DNA of 64,000 bases from Roseomonas sp. OT10 (GCF_020991085.1 NZ_CP087719.1:806001-870000); one strand, 5' to 3'. Positions 50,958-60,252 are shown, counted from the first letter of the stretch. The notes: a model not told the origin generated them from the sequence alone. Program-made: numbers and translations.

Positions 50958-52079
50958 TTGACCCTGCCTTTGCCCCGGCGCGGCCTGCTGCCGCTCGCCG
51001 GCCTCCTGGCCATGCCCGCCCTCGGCCGCGCCGCCGGGGCCGTGACCGTGCGCGACGTCGTCGGCCGCGAGGTGACGCTGCCCGCCCCGGCCAGGCGGCT
51101 GCTGCTGGGGGAGGGGCGCTTCATCCAGCTCCTCGCCCTGCTGGAGCGGCAGGACCCGGCCGGGCTGGTCGCCGCCTGGATGGGCGAGTTCCAGCGCACC
51201 GATCCCCAGGGCCATGCCCAGTTCGTCGCCCGCTTCCCGGCGGCGGCGCGGATCCCCGTGGTCGGCGCCTCGGCCGCCGAGACCTTCTCCATCGAGCGCG
51301 CGCTGGATGCGAGGCCGGACCTCGCCATCCTCGGCCTGGACGGGCACGGGCCGGGCAAGGCCGCCGAGGCGGTGGCGCAACTGGAGCGCGCGGGGGTGCC
51401 CGTCGTCTTCATCGACTTCCGCCAGGAGCCGCTGGAGAACTCCGCCCGCAGCATCGGCCTCGTGGGCCGGCTGATCGGGCGGGAGGCGCAGGCCCGGGAG
51501 TACCTGGATTTCGTCCAGGGCCGGATGGACCGGATCCGCGCCGCCCTGGCCGCCGCCAACCCCGCCCAACCCGCCGTGCTGATGGAGATGCGGGCGGGGG
51601 GCGGGCGGGAATGCTGCGGCTCTCCCGGCCGCGGCAACCTGGGCGAGTTCATCGCCTTCGCCGGCGGCCGCAACATCGGGGCTGACATCATCCCCGGCGC
51701 GCTGGGGCAGCTCAACACCGAATACGTCGTGGCGCAGCAGCCGGCGGTCTACGTCGCCACCGGCGGCACGGGCGGCGGCGCCGATGGTGCGCCGAAGCTG
51801 GGCGCCGGCGTCACCGAGGCGGAGGCGCGCGCGGCGCTGCGCGGCACGGTGGCGCGCACGGGCATCGCGGGACTTCCGGCGGTGCGGGAGGGCCGGGCCC
51901 ACGGCCTGTGGCACAGCTTCTACAACAGCCCGCTGAACATCCTGGCGCTGGAGGCGATGGCGCGGTGGTTCCACCCGCAGATCTTCGCCGATCTCGACCC
52001 CGGCGCGACCCTGGCCGCCATCAACGCGCGCTTCCTGGCCGTGCCACTCGATGGGACCTACTGGGTGTCGCTGCGTTGA
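50958..52079 (+). CDS. Periplasmic iron-siderophore-type binding protein
   Basis: A 373-residue class III binding protein (Peripla_BP_2, TroA-like). The N-terminal signal is [20 protein letters not shown]. The mature part begins [20 protein letters not shown], typical of Fe-siderophore, heme or cobalamin receptors, and [11 protein letters not shown] is the C-lobe start. [14 protein letters not shown], with adjacent Cys residues, is an unusual piece. I choose a TTG with GAGG six bases upstream because the signal peptide begins there and the Fur-like site lies just before it. It heads an operon with permease and ATPase. Confidence 0.87.
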   Translation: MTLPLPRRGLLPLAGLLAMPALGRAAGAVTVRDVVGREVTLPAPARRLLLGEGRFIQLLALLERQDPAGLVAAWMGEFQRTDPQGHAQFVARFPAAARIPVVGASAAETFSIERALDARPDLAILGLDGHGPGKAAEAVAQLERAGVPVVFIDFRQEPLENSARSIGLVGRLIGREAQAREYLDFVQGRMDRIRAALAAANPAQPAVLMEMRAGGGRECCGSPGRGNLGEFIAFAGGRNIGADIIPGALGQLNTEYVVAQQPAVYVATGGTGGGADGAPKLGAGVTEAEARAALRGTVARTGIAGLPAVREGRAHGLWHSFYNSPLNILALEAMARWFHPQIFADLDPGATLAAINARFLAVPLDGTYWVSLR

Positions 52080-53119
52080 GCGCCGCCACCGCCGCGGCGG
52101 GCTATCGCCGCCTGCTCCTGCGGCGCCAGGCGCTGCTGGCGCTGCTCGCCGTGCTGCTGGTCGTGGCGCTGTCCTGCGACGTGCTGACCGGGCCCTCCCG
52201 CCTGCCGCCGGGGGACCTGCTGGCGGTGGTCTTCTCGCCCTCCACCGCGACGGGGCCGCTGCGCGTCATCGTCTGGGACGTGCGCCTGCCCTATGCGCTG
52301 ATGGCCGTCCTCGTCGGCGCCTCGCTGGCGCTGGCGGGGGCGGAGATGCAGACGGTGCTGAACAACCCGCTGGCCAGCCCTTTCACCCTCGGCGTCTCCT
52401 CCGCCGCCTCGCTGGGCGCGGCGCTGGCTATCGTGCTCGGGCGCGGCGTGCCCTGGGTGCCGCAGGACTGGCTGATCCCGGCCAATGCCTTCGTCTTCGC
52501 CTTCGGCTCGATGATGCTGCTGCACTTCATGAGCCGGCTGCGCGGGGCGGGGGTGGATTCCCTCGTGCTGTTCGGCATCGCCCTGGTCTTCGCCTTCAAC
52601 GCGCTCGTCGCGCTGCTCCAGTTCGTCGCCACCGAGCAGGCGCTGCAGCAGCTCGTCTTCTGGTCCATGGGCAGCCTGGCGCGCGCCACCTGGCCCAAGA
52701 TCGGCGTGGCCGCGCTGGCCCTGGCCGTCTGCGTCCCCTTCCTGGTGCGTGCCGCCTGGAAGCTGACGGCGCTGCGCCTGGGCGAGGACCGGGCGCGCTC
52801 CTTCGGCGTGGATGCCGCCGCCCTGCGCCGCGGCGCGCTGCTGCGCGTCAGCCTGCTCGCCGGCGTCTCCGTCGCCTTCGTCGGCACCATCGGCTTCGTC
52901 GGGCTGGTGGGCCCGCACGCCGCGCGGCTGATGGTGGGCGAGGACCACCGCTTCTTCCTGCCGGCCTCGGCGCTCTGCGGCGCGCTGCTGCTCTCGCTCT
53001 CCTCCATCGCGGCCAAGCTGCTCGTCCCCGGCCTGCTGATCCCGATCGGCATCGTCACCGCCCTGGTCGGCGTGCCCGTCTTCATCGCGCTGGTCTTCGG
53101 CCGGGGGCGCGCCGCGTGA
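52076..53119 (+). CDS. FecCD-family iron transporter permease
   Basis: A 347-residue inner-membrane permease with about ten helices. FecCD hallmarks are [20 protein letters not shown] (the RLPR-like motif), [38 protein letters not shown], and [19 protein letters not shown] near the C-terminus. Start is a TTG overlapping the receptor stop by four bases (TTGA), which fits the coupling pattern in this genome. It probably homodimerises, as no second permease is present. Confidence 0.9.
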   Translation: MSAATAAAGYRRLLLRRQALLALLAVLLVVALSCDVLTGPSRLPPGDLLAVVFSPSTATGPLRVIVWDVRLPYALMAVLVGASLALAGAEMQTVLNNPLASPFTLGVSSAASLGAALAIVLGRGVPWVPQDWLIPANAFVFAFGSMMLLHFMSRLRGAGVDSLVLFGIALVFAFNALVALLQFVATEQALQQLVFWSMGSLARATWPKIGVAALALAVCVPFLVRAAWKLTALRLGEDRARSFGVDAAALRRGALLRVSLLAGVSVAFVGTIGFVGLVGPHAARLMVGEDHRFFLPASALCGALLLSLSSIAAKLLVPGLLIPIGIVTALVGVPVFIALVFGRGRAA

Positions 53120-53940
53120 CGGAGCACGTGCGCGCGCCGCTGATCGCGGAGCACATCTCCGTCGGCTATGGCCGGCGGCAGGTGATCCGGGACCTCTCCC
53201 TGGCGCCGATGCTGCCGGGCACCCTCACCGCCCTGGTCGGGCCGAACGGGGCGGGGAAGTCCACCCTGCTGCGCGGCCTCGCCGGGCTGGTGCCGGCGAA
53301 GGGCGCCATCCGCCTGGGGCCGCTCGACCTCGCCGCCATGTCGATCGGGCAGCGGGCGCGCCACGTCTCCTACATGCCGCAGGGCCTGCCCCAGGGCGTG
53401 GCGCTGACGGTGCTGGAGACGCTGGTCGGCGCGCTCAAGGCGGTGGCCCCCGCCTCGGGCCCGGTCACCGGCGAGGAGGCGGCGCGGCGCGGCCTCGCCC
53501 TGCTGGAGCGGCTGGGCGTGGCCGACCTGGCGCTGCGCGGGCTGGACCGCCTCTCCGGCGGGCAGCGCCAGCTCGCGGGCCTGGCCCAGGCGCTGATCCG
53601 CGAGCCGGAGGTGTTGCTGCTGGACGAGCCGACCAGTGCGCTGGACCTCCGCTTCCAGCTCTCGGTGATGGGGCTGGTGCGGGAGATGGTGCTGGAGCAC
53701 GGGCTGGTCGGCGTGGTGGTGCTGCACGACCTGGTGCTGGCCGCGCGCTTCTCGGACCGGGTGGTGATGCTGCACGACGGCGCCCTGGACGCGGACGGCA
53801 CGCCGGAGGAGACGATGACCTCCGCCATGCTGGCCCGCGTCTACGGGGTGCAGGCGCGGATCGAGCGCTGCTCGCAGAACCACCTGCTGGTGCTGGCGGA
53901 CGCGGCCCTGCCGCGGGAGGACGGCGCGGCCCGGGCCTGA
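53116..53940 (+). CDS. FecE-family iron transporter ATPase
   Basis: A 274-residue ABC ATPase. Walker A is [16 protein letters not shown], the signature is [15 protein letters not shown], Walker B is [12 protein letters not shown], and the switch is VVLHDL. The first half carries [19 protein letters not shown] start overlaps the permease stop by four bases. With the receptor and permease it forms a complete importer for a ferric siderophore, heme or vitamin B12; the Fur-like site favours iron. Confidence 0.92.
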   Translation: MTEHVRAPLIAEHISVGYGRRQVIRDLSLAPMLPGTLTALVGPNGAGKSTLLRGLAGLVPAKGAIRLGPLDLAAMSIGQRARHVSYMPQGLPQGVALTVLETLVGALKAVAPASGPVTGEEAARRGLALLERLGVADLALRGLDRLSGGQRQLAGLAQALIREPEVLLLDEPTSALDLRFQLSVMGLVREMVLEHGLVGVVVLHDLVLAARFSDRVVMLHDGALDADGTPEETMTSAMLARVYGVQARIERCSQNHLLVLADAALPREDGAARA

Positions 53941-54026
53941 CCGGCCGCGCCCGGCCCGGCCCGGGGGCACCCTCCCCAGCCGGCGCCGGAGGGGCTACAC
54001 CGGGCATTCCACGCCGCGGAGGGAGG

Positions 54027-55745
54027 ATGCCCGAGGGCATCGCGCCACAGGGCCTGTCGCCGGCCCGCCTCGCCGACCCGTCCGTCACCCCGGCCAGGGC
54101 GGGGCGAGGATCGTCCTGGCGCGTCTCGCCGCTGCTGCGGCGGATCCTGCTGCTGAACGCCCTGCCGCCCTTCCTGCTGGCGGCCTCGCTGCTCTACCTC
54201 GACCAGTACCAGAACGGGCTGCTTGCGGCCGAGGTCGCGGGGCTGCGGACCCAGGCGCGCATCTACGCCAACGGCGTGGCCGAGGCGGCCGTGCGCATGC
54301 GCGACGACAAGCCGATCCTGGACCCGGAGGCGGCGCGCCCGCTGCTGCGCCGCCTGGCCGAGCCGAGCCCCAACGTGCAGGCCAAGCTCTTCGACATCAA
54401 CGGCTTGCTGGTGGCGGACAGCCGCGTGCGGGAAGGCTCGGGCGGCAGCATCGTGACCGAGCCGCTGCCGCCGCCCGACCCGCCCGGCGCGGTGCGCGGG
54501 CTGGCGGACTGGCTGGTGACCAGCCTGCTGCGCTGGGGGGGCGCGCCGCGGGCGCCGAACGACGTCGTGGTGGACCTGCGTCCCGATGCGCCGTCCTTCG
54601 ACTGGCAGCCGGAGTTCGGCGGCCAGAACGGCAATGAGCGGCGCGAGGAGCTGCGCCTCGCCCTGGAGGGCGGGGTGAACCCCTATGTCCGCCGCACGGG
54701 CGACGGCCGGCTGCTGGTGTCGGTGGCGGAGCCGGCGCGGCGGGCCAACCAGTCCGTGGGCATCGTGCTGCTCACCGGCGAGGCGCGGGAGGTGGACCGC
54801 CGGCTGGTGCAGATCCGCGGCAGCGTGCTGGGCCTGTTCGTGCTGGCGCTGGCAGTGACGGTGGGCCTGTCCTTCTACCTCGCCCGCACCCTGGCCTCGC
54901 CGATCCTGGCCCTGGCCCAGGCCGCCCGGGCGATGCGCCAGGGCAAGGGCCGCGCCGGCTCGGTGCCCGCGCCGCTGCTGGCGCGCGGCGACGAGATCGG
55001 CACCCTGGCCCGTGCCTTCCAGGAGGGGGCGACGGCGCTCTGGGCGCGGGTGGACAGCAACGAGCGCTTCGCGGCGGATGTCGCGCACGAGCTGCGCAAC
55101 CCGCTCACCTCCGTCCGCTCCGCCATCGAGACGCTGCGGCGGATCGAGAACCCGGAGCACCGCAACCGTCTGCTGGCCATCATCGCCGAGGATGCGGTGC
55201 GCATGGACCGGCTGATCGGCGACATCGCCGATGCCTCGCGCGTGGATGCGGAGCTGTCGCGCACCGCGACCGAGCCGGTGGACATCGCCCCGATCCTCTC
55301 CGCCCTGGCCGAGCTGCACGCGGCCACGCGGCAGGGCGAGGACGCGCCGCAGCTGGTGCTGGAGGCGCCGGCCCAGGGGCTGGTGGTGCGCGGCGTGGAG
55401 GGACGGCTGGTGCAGGTCCTGCGCAACCTGCTGGGCAATGCCGTCTCCTTCTCGCCGCCCGGCGGCACGGTGACGGTGCGGGCGCGGCCCACCGGGGCGA
55501 TGGTGGAGATCTGCGTCGAGGACGAGGGCCCCGGCATCCCCGAGGCCAAGCTGGAGCACATCTTCGACCGCTTCTACAGCGAGCGGCCGCTGGGCGAGCG
55601 CTTCGGCCAGCATTCGGGCCTCGGCCTGTCCATCTGCCGCCAGATCGTCGAGGGGCTGTCGGGCCGCATCATGGCGGAGAACCGCCGCGACGCCGCGGGT
55701 CACGTGGCCGGGGCCCGCTTCGTCGTGCGCCTGCCCGCGAGCTGA
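54027..55745 (+). CDS. ChvG/ExoS-like sensor histidine kinase
   Basis: A 572-residue membrane sensor. An N-terminal helix (RILLLNALPPFLLAASLLYL) and a second near residue 270 flank a periplasmic domain of about 210 residues. HAMP follows (SPILALAQAARAMRQG). The H-box is FAADVAHELRNPLTS (His354), then N-box RNLLGNAVSF, G1 EDEGPGIPEAKL and G2 GLGLSICRQIVEGLSG. Architecture resembles ChvG/ExoS, which sense envelope or acid stress. The usual chvI regulator upstream and hprK downstream are absent, so the partner must be encoded elsewhere. Confidence 0.85.
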   Translation: MPEGIAPQGLSPARLADPSVTPARAGRGSSWRVSPLLRRILLLNALPPFLLAASLLYLDQYQNGLLAAEVAGLRTQARIYANGVAEAAVRMRDDKPILDPEAARPLLRRLAEPSPNVQAKLFDINGLLVADSRVREGSGGSIVTEPLPPPDPPGAVRGLADWLVTSLLRWGGAPRAPNDVVVDLRPDAPSFDWQPEFGGQNGNERREELRLALEGGVNPYVRRTGDGRLLVSVAEPARRANQSVGIVLLTGEAREVDRRLVQIRGSVLGLFVLALAVTVGLSFYLARTLASPILALAQAARAMRQGKGRAGSVPAPLLARGDEIGTLARAFQEGATALWARVDSNERFAADVAHELRNPLTSVRSAIETLRRIENPEHRNRLLAIIAEDAVRMDRLIGDIADASRVDAELSRTATEPVDIAPILSALAELHAATRQGEDAPQLVLEAPAQGLVVRGVEGRLVQVLRNLLGNAVSFSPPGGTVTVRARPTGAMVEICVEDEGPGIPEAKLEHIFDRFYSERPLGERFGQHSGLGLSICRQIVEGLSGRIMAENRRDAAGHVAGARFVVRLPAS

Positions 55746-55777
55746 CGCGGCCGTACCCCCCCATCCGGACCGAAGGC

Positions 55778-56137
55778 ATGAACGAGGCCCTGATCTACAC
55801 GATGGTCCGCGGCGAGGACTGGCGCGCCGCCGAGGCGGCCGGCGCCTACCACGGCTCCGCCGACGACCGGCGCGACGGCTTCCTGCACTTCTCCACCGCC
55901 GCCCAGTTGCGGCAGAGCGCCGCGAAGCACCGCGCGGGCGAGGCGGACCTGTGGCTGCTGGCGGTGCCGGCCGCCTCCCTGGGCGCGGCACTGCGCTGGG
56001 AGCCGGCGGCGGGCGGGCGGCGGCCCGGCCTCTTCCCGCATCTCTACGGCGCCCTGCCGGTCGCGGCGGTGGAGGCCGCGGTCCCCCTGCCGCTCGGCCC
56101 GGACGGGCTGCACCAATTTCCGCCCGGCATCCCCTGA
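55778..56137 (+). CDS. DUF952 family protein
   Basis: A 119-residue protein matching the DUF952 pattern: ALIYTMVRGEDWRAAEAAGA, YHGSADDRRDGFLHFSTAAQ with the invariant [22 protein letters not shown], and the end FPHLYGALPVAAV. The fold resembles ADP-ribosyl-binding or glutathione-related proteins in some reports, but function is unsettled. It starts 32 bases after the kinase stop and may be co-transcribed. Repeat copy C begins 16 bases after its stop. Confidence 0.88.
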   Translation: MNEALIYTMVRGEDWRAAEAAGAYHGSADDRRDGFLHFSTAAQLRQSAAKHRAGEADLWLLAVPAASLGAALRWEPAAGGRRPGLFPHLYGALPVAAVEAAVPLPLGPDGLHQFPPGIP

Positions 56138-56153
56138 CCGGCTGCCGCCGCGC

Positions 56154-56602
56154 CTCATACGCGCGGTGCGATACCTCGATCCGTGCCGGCGTAGCGCGGG
56201 TGGCCCGGGGGCAAGGCGCTGCCTCGCCCCCGATACCCCCACTCCGCCAGGACCCTGCGGGCCCTGGACCCGGAGGGTGCTGCCGCGGGACAGCCTGCGA
56301 CGGGGTCACGGCGCCGAGGAGCCATGCTCCTCGGCGGGACCGGCCGCCGCACTCGCTGACGCCCTCTGAAAGCTTTCTTCGGAGTCCCGCCTGTCCGCGC
56401 TCCGTCAGGGTTCAGCCCGCAGGCTGACGGCAGCCGCGCAGCACCAGACTCCCAGCTGGGACCGGGGCCCGCTTGTGGCCCCGGCAGGGGAGGGTCCGGG
56501 ACGGGGATCGACGCACGGCGTCGATGCCGCAGGCCGGCATCCCCTCCCGGTCCGCCGCCGGACCATGACGGACAGTTCAGGTCATTCCACCTTCGGTATC
56601 AG
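56154..56602 (+). repeat. Dispersed MITE-like element, copy C (about 449 bp)
   Basis: Same orientation as copy A, lying between the convergent DUF952 gene and a small minus-strand secreted-protein gene. Terminal repeats match at 12 of 20 positions. At one position both ends carry T where both ends of A and B carry C, a paired change. The GCCGAGGAGC/GCTCCTCGGC hairpin is at 56313-56335 and the ATCGACGC/GCGTCGAT hairpin around 56507-56525. The right terminus (CGGTATCAG on the plus strand) supplies the stop codon of the minus-strand gene. No convincing coding sequence lies inside. Confidence 0.87.
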
Positions 56603-56943
56603 CGACTCGGCCGGGGCGTCCAGGGCCAGTCCGGCAGGACCACCGGGGGCAGGGGCATCGGCACCGCGGCAGGCGGGGCAGGGTCCGGGCAGGCGGGGCG
56701 GAGCGGGCCGCAATCCCAGCGGAACCCGTCCTGGCGCCCGGTCAGGCTGCCACCACGCTCGAAGCGGCAGAGGCATTGCTTGCCGCCAAGGCAGGCCGCC
56801 ACGCCCTCGCGCGGGGCGTTGCAGACGGGCATGGGCGGGGCGCCCTGGGGGAAGGCGTCGCCGAAGCCCTCACCCACACCATCCGCCCAGGCAGCGCCGC
56901 CGAGCAGGAGAAGGCCGGAGAGCAGGATCGGAAGGGAATGCAT
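56599..56943 (-). CDS. Small cysteine-containing secreted protein, unknown function
   Basis: A 114-residue protein with a clean signal peptide (LPILLSGLLLLGGAAWA, cleaved before DGVGEG). The mature part has five or six Cys residues: PVCNAPREGVAACLGG, KQCLCRFERGG, then WDCGPLRPACPDP, likely disulfide-bonded in the periplasm. The C-terminus is Pro-rich. GGAAGG lies immediately before the ATG. Its TGA stop lies within the terminal repeat of copy C, so the natural C-terminus may have been changed by insertion. I do not recognise the family. Confidence 0.65.
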   Translation of the reverse strand: MHSLPILLSGLLLLGGAAWADGVGEGFGDAFPQGAPPMPVCNAPREGVAACLGGKQCLCRFERGGSLTGRQDGFRWDCGPLRPACPDPAPPAAVPMPLPPVVLPDWPWTPRPSR

Positions 56944-57158
56944 CCTTCCCGCAGCCTGAGGCAGGGCGGGCTGCCATGCGGTTAACGCCGGGGCCGGGCG
57001 CCGGCGGTGCCCGAGGGAAGGATCACCTTTCGCGCAGGTCTGTACACCTTTGGACGCCGCGCGCATTCCTCCTTGAAAGCGGCTACCCTTAGAACTGATA
57101 TTGCACTGCACAAGAAGGCCCTGCCAGAGCTGGGCCCGCCAGGAGTGGAGACCCCGAC

Positions 57159-57635
57159 ATGGATCAGCCTGCGGCCCGGCCCCTGCAAGCCACGCCCGCG
57201 CGCTGGGTGCCGGGGCGTCACGTGGCCACGGCTGCGCCCCTTCCGAGCTTCTGGACCATGCTGGGCCGGGGGGCGGTGAACCGGTGCCCGGTCTGCGGCG
57301 AGGGCCGGGTGTTCCAGGGCTACCTGACGGTCGTGCCGGAATGCAGCGTCTGCCACGCTCCCCTGGGCTCGCTGCGGGCGGACGACGCCCCGCCCTATTT
57401 CACCATCTTCCTGGTCGGCCACCTGCTGGTGCCGGTGGTCTTCTGGGTGGAGCGGAACTGGGAGCCGCCGATGTGGGTCCACATGGCCGTGTGGCTGCCG
57501 CTCTTCGCCATCGCCTCTACCCTGCTGCTGCGGCCCGTCAAGGGCGCGACGGTGGGGCTGATGCTGCGCCTGGGCTTCGGCGGCAGCGCGCCGGCCCCGG
57601 CCTCCTCCCCGGATGATTCGCGGCGTGACGTCTGA
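57159..57635 (+). CDS. DUF983 family membrane protein
   Basis: A 158-residue protein with a zinc-ribbon-like N-terminal half (NRCPVCGEGRVF, then ECSVCHAPLGSLRADDAP) and two membrane helices (FTIFLVGHLLVPVVFWVE and HMAVWLPLFAIASTLLL). This is the DUF983 layout, common in alphaproteobacteria, often near cytochrome oxidase or nudix genes. Function unknown. Its last codons overlap the next gene by 23 bases, so the two are coupled. Confidence 0.88.
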   Translation: MDQPAARPLQATPARWVPGRHVATAAPLPSFWTMLGRGAVNRCPVCGEGRVFQGYLTVVPECSVCHAPLGSLRADDAPPYFTIFLVGHLLVPVVFWVERNWEPPMWVHMAVWLPLFAIASTLLLRPVKGATVGLMLRLGFGGSAPAPASSPDDSRRDV

Positions 57636-58098
57636 CCAGCGCCTGGCGGAGATCCGCCTGCCCCCGGGGGTGGCCTCGCCCAGCGCCTATGCCGAGGCCG
57701 ATCGCAACCAGGCCGTGGCCGACCTGCTGGCGGAGAACCGCTTCGACCCGCCCGGCCTGCCCCCCGGTCCCTACCGGCTGAATCTCGACCTGCGGGACGG
57801 GCGGCTGCTGCTCGACATCCGCGATGCCGCGGACACGCCACTGCACGGCTACGCCCTGGCGCTCGGTCCGTTCCGCCGGCTGATCAAGGACTACCTGATG
57901 GTGGTCGGCAGCCATGAGGAGGCGGTGGCCGGGGGAGGGCCGGACGCGCGGGTGCAGGCGATCGACATGGGCCGCCGCGGCCTGCATGACGAGGCGGCGG
58001 AACTGCTGCGCGAGCGCCTCGCCGGGCGGGTGGAGGTGGACTTCGCCACCGCCCGCCGGCTCTTCACGCTGGTCTGCGCCCTGCACAACCGGGTATAG
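57613..58098 (+). CDS. UPF0262 family protein
   Basis: A 161-residue soluble protein of the UPF0262 family. The conserved parts are RNQAVADLLAENRFDP, YRLNLDLRDGRLLLDIRD, GPFRRLIKDYLMVVGSH, AIDMGRRGLHDEAAELLRER and VEVDFATARRLFTLVCALH. The family is nearly confined to alphaproteobacteria, supporting the taxonomic guess. A GTG four codons after the ATG is an equally good start. No biochemical role is established. Confidence 0.88.
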   Translation: MIRGVTSDQRLAEIRLPPGVASPSAYAEADRNQAVADLLAENRFDPPGLPPGPYRLNLDLRDGRLLLDIRDAADTPLHGYALALGPFRRLIKDYLMVVGSHEEAVAGGGPDARVQAIDMGRRGLHDEAAELLRERLAGRVEVDFATARRLFTLVCALHNRV

Positions 58099-58160
58099 GG
58101 CGGCGGGGCGCCGCCGGCCGGACGGCTGGCCCCACGCCGAACCTCAGCCGGCCGCAGCCG

Positions 58161-59033
58161 CTACCCCGCTTCCGCCAGCCGGCGCCCGGCCCGTTCCAGC
58201 AATGCCGAAACCGGCAGCGGGGACGCCGCCCAGGGCGCCGAGGTGACCAGCACGTCCGCTCCGGCCCGCGCATAGGCCGCCGCGTTCGCCTCCGTCACGC
58301 CGCCGGCGGCGGCCAGCAGCGGCCGGCGCGGATGGCGGCCCAGCGCCTTGGACACCTCCGCCACCTGCTCGGGCTTCAGCCCGGCGAGCTGGACGATGTC
58401 CACGTCGGCATGGGCCAGCTGCACCGCCTCGTCCACGCTCGCCACCTCGACGGCGATGCGGCGGGCGGGCTCCGCGGCGCGCAGCCGGGCGACCCAGAGA
58501 TAGGGCGGCTCGCGCCCCAGCAGGGCGCGGTGCTGCGCCAGCACCAGTACCGCATCGGACAGGCCCAGCCGGTGCGGCACGCAGCCGGCCGCCATCACGG
58601 CCTTCAGCATCGCGTCGCGCGTCCCCGGCAGGTGGCGGCGGGAGCAGGCGACCGAGACCTCCGCCCGCACCTCCTGGGCCGCCGCGCGGATACTCGCCGC
58701 CCGCGTGGCCACGCCGGAGGTGGCCCCGAGCAGCGACTGCGCCACCGGGGCGGCGCGATGCAGCGCGCCGAGCATCCCCTCGGCCTGCAGGATCGGGCTG
58801 CCCTGTTCGAGCTGCGCGCCGGTGGTGCAGAAGCGCCGCACCTCCGTGGCGCCTGCCAGGCGGAACAGGCTTTCCGCCTCCTCCGGGCAGCAGACGGTCA
58901 TCGGCGCCCCGGCCCGCAGCACGGCACGCCCCGGGACCTCGGCCAGCCGCAGCGCGGCGGTGGTCAGGTCGCCATAGGGAGAGTCCTCCTGGAGCATGGC
59001 CTCCAGGCGGGATGGGGCGATGGCGAAGCTCAT
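58161..59033 (-). CDS. modD: ModD-like (quinolinate phosphoribosyltransferase-fold) protein
   Basis: A 290-residue protein of the NadC-like phosphoribosyltransferase fold, best matching ModD: EDSPYGDLTT at the start, then SGVATRAASIRAAAQ, CSRRHLPGTRDAMLKAVMAA, HRLGLSDAVLVLAQHRALLG, and AGGVTEANAAAYARAGADVL. ModD genes usually accompany molybdate-transport operons and are proposed to act in molybdenum metabolism. No modABC lies in the window, so this copy is an orphan. A second look at NadC is reasonable, but the HRLGLSD segment favours ModD. Confidence 0.83.
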   Translation of the reverse strand: MSFAIAPSRLEAMLQEDSPYGDLTTAALRLAEVPGRAVLRAGAPMTVCCPEEAESLFRLAGATEVRRFCTTGAQLEQGSPILQAEGMLGALHRAAPVAQSLLGATSGVATRAASIRAAAQEVRAEVSVACSRRHLPGTRDAMLKAVMAAGCVPHRLGLSDAVLVLAQHRALLGREPPYLWVARLRAAEPARRIAVEVASVDEAVQLAHADVDIVQLAGLKPEQVAEVSKALGRHPRRPLLAAAGGVTEANAAAYARAGADVLVTSAPWAASPLPVSALLERAGRRLAEAG

Positions 59034-59139
59034 GGGCGGCGTCCTCTCGCCGCCGATAAGGCGCCGAAACGCCAGGGCGGCTCAAGCGCCGCGCGCGCGT
59101 TGCCGGGCTGCGCCGGGCACAGGCGTTGCGGGCGGCCGC

Positions 59140-60171
59140 CTACCGCCAGTGCGCCATGGGCAGGCCGGCGACGGGGCTGGGGAAGCAGGGAATCGTGGTG
59201 CCGCGCAGGCTGCCGATGCAGGCGGTGCGCAGGTCCGGCCCGGCGAAGGTGATGCTGGCGAACCAGGGCGCGAGCCGCCCGCCCGCGGCCAGCATGTCCG
59301 CCGGCGTGGCGGTGCCGGCGCGGAACGCCGCCTCCAGCGCCGCGGTGGCGGCGGGATCGCCGTCGTCCAGCAGGGTCAGCAGCTCGCCCTCCGGCGTCAG
59401 CGCCAGCACGCGGTCGGCCATCACCTGCGCGATCCAGAGGTTGCCGAAGGCGTCGAAGGCAATGCCGTCGGGAAAGCCCGGGGCGATCTCGCTCGGTCCG
59501 AAGACCTCCCGCCCCGTGACCGCGCCGTCGTCGCCGATGCGCAGGCGGGTGATGCGCCGCCCCGTGGTCTCGGCGACGTAGAGCCATTCCTCCGCGGCGT
59601 CGAAGCGGATCTCGTTGGTGAAGGCGAAGCCCTCCGCCACCACCCGCAGCCCGCGCCCGTCCGCCATGGCGACATAGCCGTCGCCGGGCCCGGGGCGCAT
59701 CGCCTCCATCCAGTTCCGCCGGCGGGTGGAGACGGTCAGCCAGACCCGGTCGCGGCGGTCGCGCAGCACGAAGTTCACCTTGCCGATCGGCATCCCGTCG
59801 ATCGAATCGTGCAGCACGCGGGAGGTGCCGTCGCGCTCCATCAGCTCCAGCCGATCGGTGCCGAAATTGGCGATCAGGAAGCGCCCCGCCCGGTCGAAGG
59901 CCAGGCCGTTCGGCAGCGTGCCGGTGGTGAAGCGCTCCGCATCGTCGGCGGCGGCCGCGAAGGCGGGCGTCCGCTGCCCGACGAAGCGCTGCGTCCCGTC
60001 CGGGGCGATGCGCATCACCCCGCCGCGCGCATCGGCCGACCAGAGCGTGCCGTCGCGCTCGGCCAGGATGCATTCCGGCCGTTGCAGGTCACGCCCGACA
60101 TGGCGGATCGCGGCCGGGTCCACGACGAAGCCGCGCAACGGATTGCCTGCCCCTGGCCCTGCCCCTGGCAT
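59140..60171 (-). CDS. SMP-30/gluconolactonase family protein
   Basis: A 343-residue six-bladed beta-propeller hydrolase that probably opens sugar or xenobiotic lactones. Metal ligands are visible: Glu in RPECILAERDG, Asn in TLPNGLAFDRAG and FAFTNEIRFDAA, and Asp in FPDGIAFDAFGN. No signal peptide is seen. GGAGG lies eight bases before the ATG. It is divergent from a TetR gene, with a palindrome between them, so TetR probably represses it. Confidence 0.87.
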   Translation of the reverse strand: MPGAGPGAGNPLRGFVVDPAAIRHVGRDLQRPECILAERDGTLWSADARGGVMRIAPDGTQRFVGQRTPAFAAAADDAERFTTGTLPNGLAFDRAGRFLIANFGTDRLELMERDGTSRVLHDSIDGMPIGKVNFVLRDRRDRVWLTVSTRRRNWMEAMRPGPGDGYVAMADGRGLRVVAEGFAFTNEIRFDAAEEWLYVAETTGRRITRLRIGDDGAVTGREVFGPSEIAPGFPDGIAFDAFGNLWIAQVMADRVLALTPEGELLTLLDDGDPAATAALEAAFRAGTATPADMLAAGGRLAPWFASITFAGPDLRTACIGSLRGTTIPCFPSPVAGLPMAHWR

Positions 60172-60187
60172 GGATCTTCCTCCTGGT

Positions 60188-60205
60188 CTTGGACGTTCGA
60201 CCAAG
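60188..60205. promoter_or_regulatory. TetR operator candidate between SMP-30 and tetR genes
   Basis: CTTGGACGTTCGACCAAG is an 18-base near-perfect palindrome with one mismatched pair per arm. It lies 16 bases before the SMP-30 start and 47 bases before the TetR start. This is the expected geometry for a repressor controlling both divergent genes. Confidence 0.6.
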
Positions 60206-60252
60206 AGAAGCCCCGCGGCCCGGCTTTGACAAGCGCCCGGGGCCCCCGCGTG

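Noticed and set aside
56475-57092. 205-codon plus-strand frame after copy C
   Set aside because: It overlaps the signal-peptide-bearing minus-strand gene, has no motif and begins inside the repeat.
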